Origin: an uncultured Synergistales bacterium | GTDB taxonomy: Bacteria > Synergistota > Synergistia > Synergistales > Aminobacteriaceae | NCBI GenBank assembly: GCA_937957815.1 | Contig: CALFXN010000334.1 | Coordinates: 1 to 7,413 of the forward strand | Direction: 5' to 3' | DNA: 7,413 nt | Program-made: the position numbers and the translations under genes | Notes under the pieces: model-generated | Told to the model about the DNA's origin: nothing | Database searches by the model: none | The model's input: only the letters and a program-made list of their open reading frames with translations | Part shown: one piece after another, positions 6,696 to 7,413 of the stretch | Layout of the letters: every line of letters begins with the position of its first letter | Position numbering within the stretch: position 1 is the stretch's first letter

Positions 6696-7327
6696 TGAAA
6701 AAGCGACGATCCTTTCAGCGTCCGTCGGGTGAAAGGCCTTACAGGAAACTCTTTGTCCTGGCAACCGAGGGGAAAAGGACCGAACCGGAATATTTCTCGA
6801 TCTTCAACGATGGCGATTGCGCCGTTCACATCGAGTGTATCAGAAGCGGAAGCAAAAGCTCTCCGGTGCAGGTTTTGGAGAGGATGGCGCGGCATCTCAA
6901 GAAAAAAGGGCTGAAAAAAACGGATGAAGCGTGGCTCATCGTCGATACGGACAAATGGACTGATATTCAGTTATCCCAGCTGTACTCGTGGTCTTCGGAA
7001 AAGGAAAATCATGGCATTGCGGTCAGCAATCCGGGATTCGAGTACTGGTTGTTGCTGCATTTCGACGACGGATCGAGAATCGACGGCATGCAATGTTGCC
7101 TTGATCGATTGAGGCAACATCTTCCGAACTACGACAAGAGCATCGGAATCAGGTCATTCCAGCGAGAGTTGATCGAAACGGCGGTCGAAAGGGCCAGAAA
7201 ACGCGATACGCCTCCGTGCGAAGATTGGCCCCGAAATCCAGGCGTAACGACGGTCTACAGACTTGTTGCGAATATCCTGAAGGCGACGGGCCGTGATGCA
7301 ATCAAGACGGAGGTGACGGATACATGA
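6695..7327 (+). CDS. rloB: RloB/AbiLii-type Toprim-like protein
   Basis: The 210-residue product matches the RloB family, the usual partner of RloA. After a basic start it has FVLATEGKRTEPEYF (20-34), with the Toprim-type acidic E25 in the family EGxxTEPxYF motif. AWLIVDTDKW (79-88) supplies the DxD pair D84/D86. SNPGFEYWLLLHF (111-123) and NPGVTTVYRLV (181-191) are further family motifs. E25, D84 and D86 are what a Toprim metal site needs, so a nuclease or related phosphotransfer activity is expected by analogy with OLD and AriB; it is not proven for this family. Its ATG overlaps the rloA stop, with only a GGGAG 12 nt upstream, so translation probably depends on coupling. It in turn overlaps the macro gene by four bases. 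The length is typical and there is no signal peptide or membrane segment. Confidence 0.88.
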   Translation: MKKRRSFQRPSGERPYRKLFVLATEGKRTEPEYFSIFNDGDCAVHIECIRSGSKSSPVQVLERMARHLKKKGLKKTDEAWLIVDTDKWTDIQLSQLYSWSSEKENHGIAVSNPGFEYWLLLHFDDGSRIDGMQCCLDRLRQHLPNYDKSIGIRSFQRELIETAVERARKRDTPPCEDWPRNPGVTTVYRLVANILKATGRDAIKTEVTDT

Positions 7328-7413
7328 CGCTCACAGCGATCAGGGCGGATATCACGACGCTGCGGGTCGACGCCATCGTCAACGCGGCGAACTCGACGCT
7401 GCTCGGCGGAGGC
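7324..7413 (+). CDS. Macro-domain protein, 5' end only
   Basis: The window ends 30 codons into this gene. The translation opens MTLTAIRADIT and continues VDAIVNAANSTLLGGGG, the N-terminal signature of macro domains of the YmdB/MacroD type. The family binds ADP-ribose and can hydrolyse O-acetyl-ADP-ribose or remove ADP-ribose from proteins. The asparagines in VNAAN and the glycine-rich GGG loop contact or position the ligand in known members, and all are present. The ATG lies in an ATGA overlap with the rloB stop, and a strong GGAGGTGA (7309-7316) sits inside rloB, so it is translated with the rlo genes. Its G+C is high (60 of 90), unlike rloA. Whether more domains follow cannot be seen. Confidence 0.88.
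   Translation, partial: MTLTAIRADITTLRVDAIVNAANSTLLGGG

Noticed and set aside
1..7413. CRISPR array, tRNA or rRNA genes, insertion sequence or transposase.
   Set aside because: Nothing resembling regularly spaced repeats, cloverleaf tRNA sequence, rRNA segments or transposase motifs was seen on either strand.

Overview
The window is about 7.4 kb of mostly GC-rich bacterial DNA. Counted blocks give 43 of 60 G+C at 4141-4200 but only 23 of 60 at 6001-6060. Nearly every gene has a strong purine-rich Shine-Dalgarno of the GGAGG type 9-10 nt before its start, and some genes start with GTG. This fits a GC-rich bacterium of the Bacillota or Synergistota kind, but the sequence does not settle the taxon and no ribosomal or phylogenetic marker is present.

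Layout. 1-171 is the 3' end of a small DUF3006-like gene, followed 18 nt later by a complete PP2C-type protein phosphatase (190-981). A GNAT acetyltransferase gene (947-1603, minus) converges on it, and the two coding regions overlap by 35 bp. The GNAT gene is divergent from an HxlR-family, cysteine-rich regulator (1766-2155). The 162-bp gap between them holds a near-perfect inverted repeat: 15-bp arms with 14 matches, 37 nt apart. A leader of about 170 nt with predicted hairpins precedes a secreted CARDB-domain protein (2426-3214), which ends in a strong intrinsic terminator (3231-3277).

From 3325 on, the window becomes a probable conflict or defence region. First comes a membrane-anchored protein with two TrkA-N/RCK-like Rossmann domains and a C-terminal RyR domain (3371-5230). 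A sigma-70-like promoter overlapped by a perfect 9-bp inverted repeat then drives an AT-richer operon. It encodes an RloA/AbiLi-type AAA ATPase (5358-6695), an RloB/AbiLii-type Toprim-like protein (6695-7327) and a macro-domain protein (from 7324, cut by the window end). The last three overlap by 1 and 4 bases, so they are probably translationally coupled.

How they may work together. RloA-RloB pairs are recognised as an AbiL-like phage-defence module (ATPase sensor plus Toprim nuclease-like effector). The unusual part here is the coupled macro domain, a fold that binds or hydrolyses ADP-ribose derivatives, and the neighbouring Rossmann-RyR membrane protein. Together they suggest a nucleotide- or ADP-ribose-linked extension of an AbiL-type system. 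That link is inference from gene order, not something the sequence proves.
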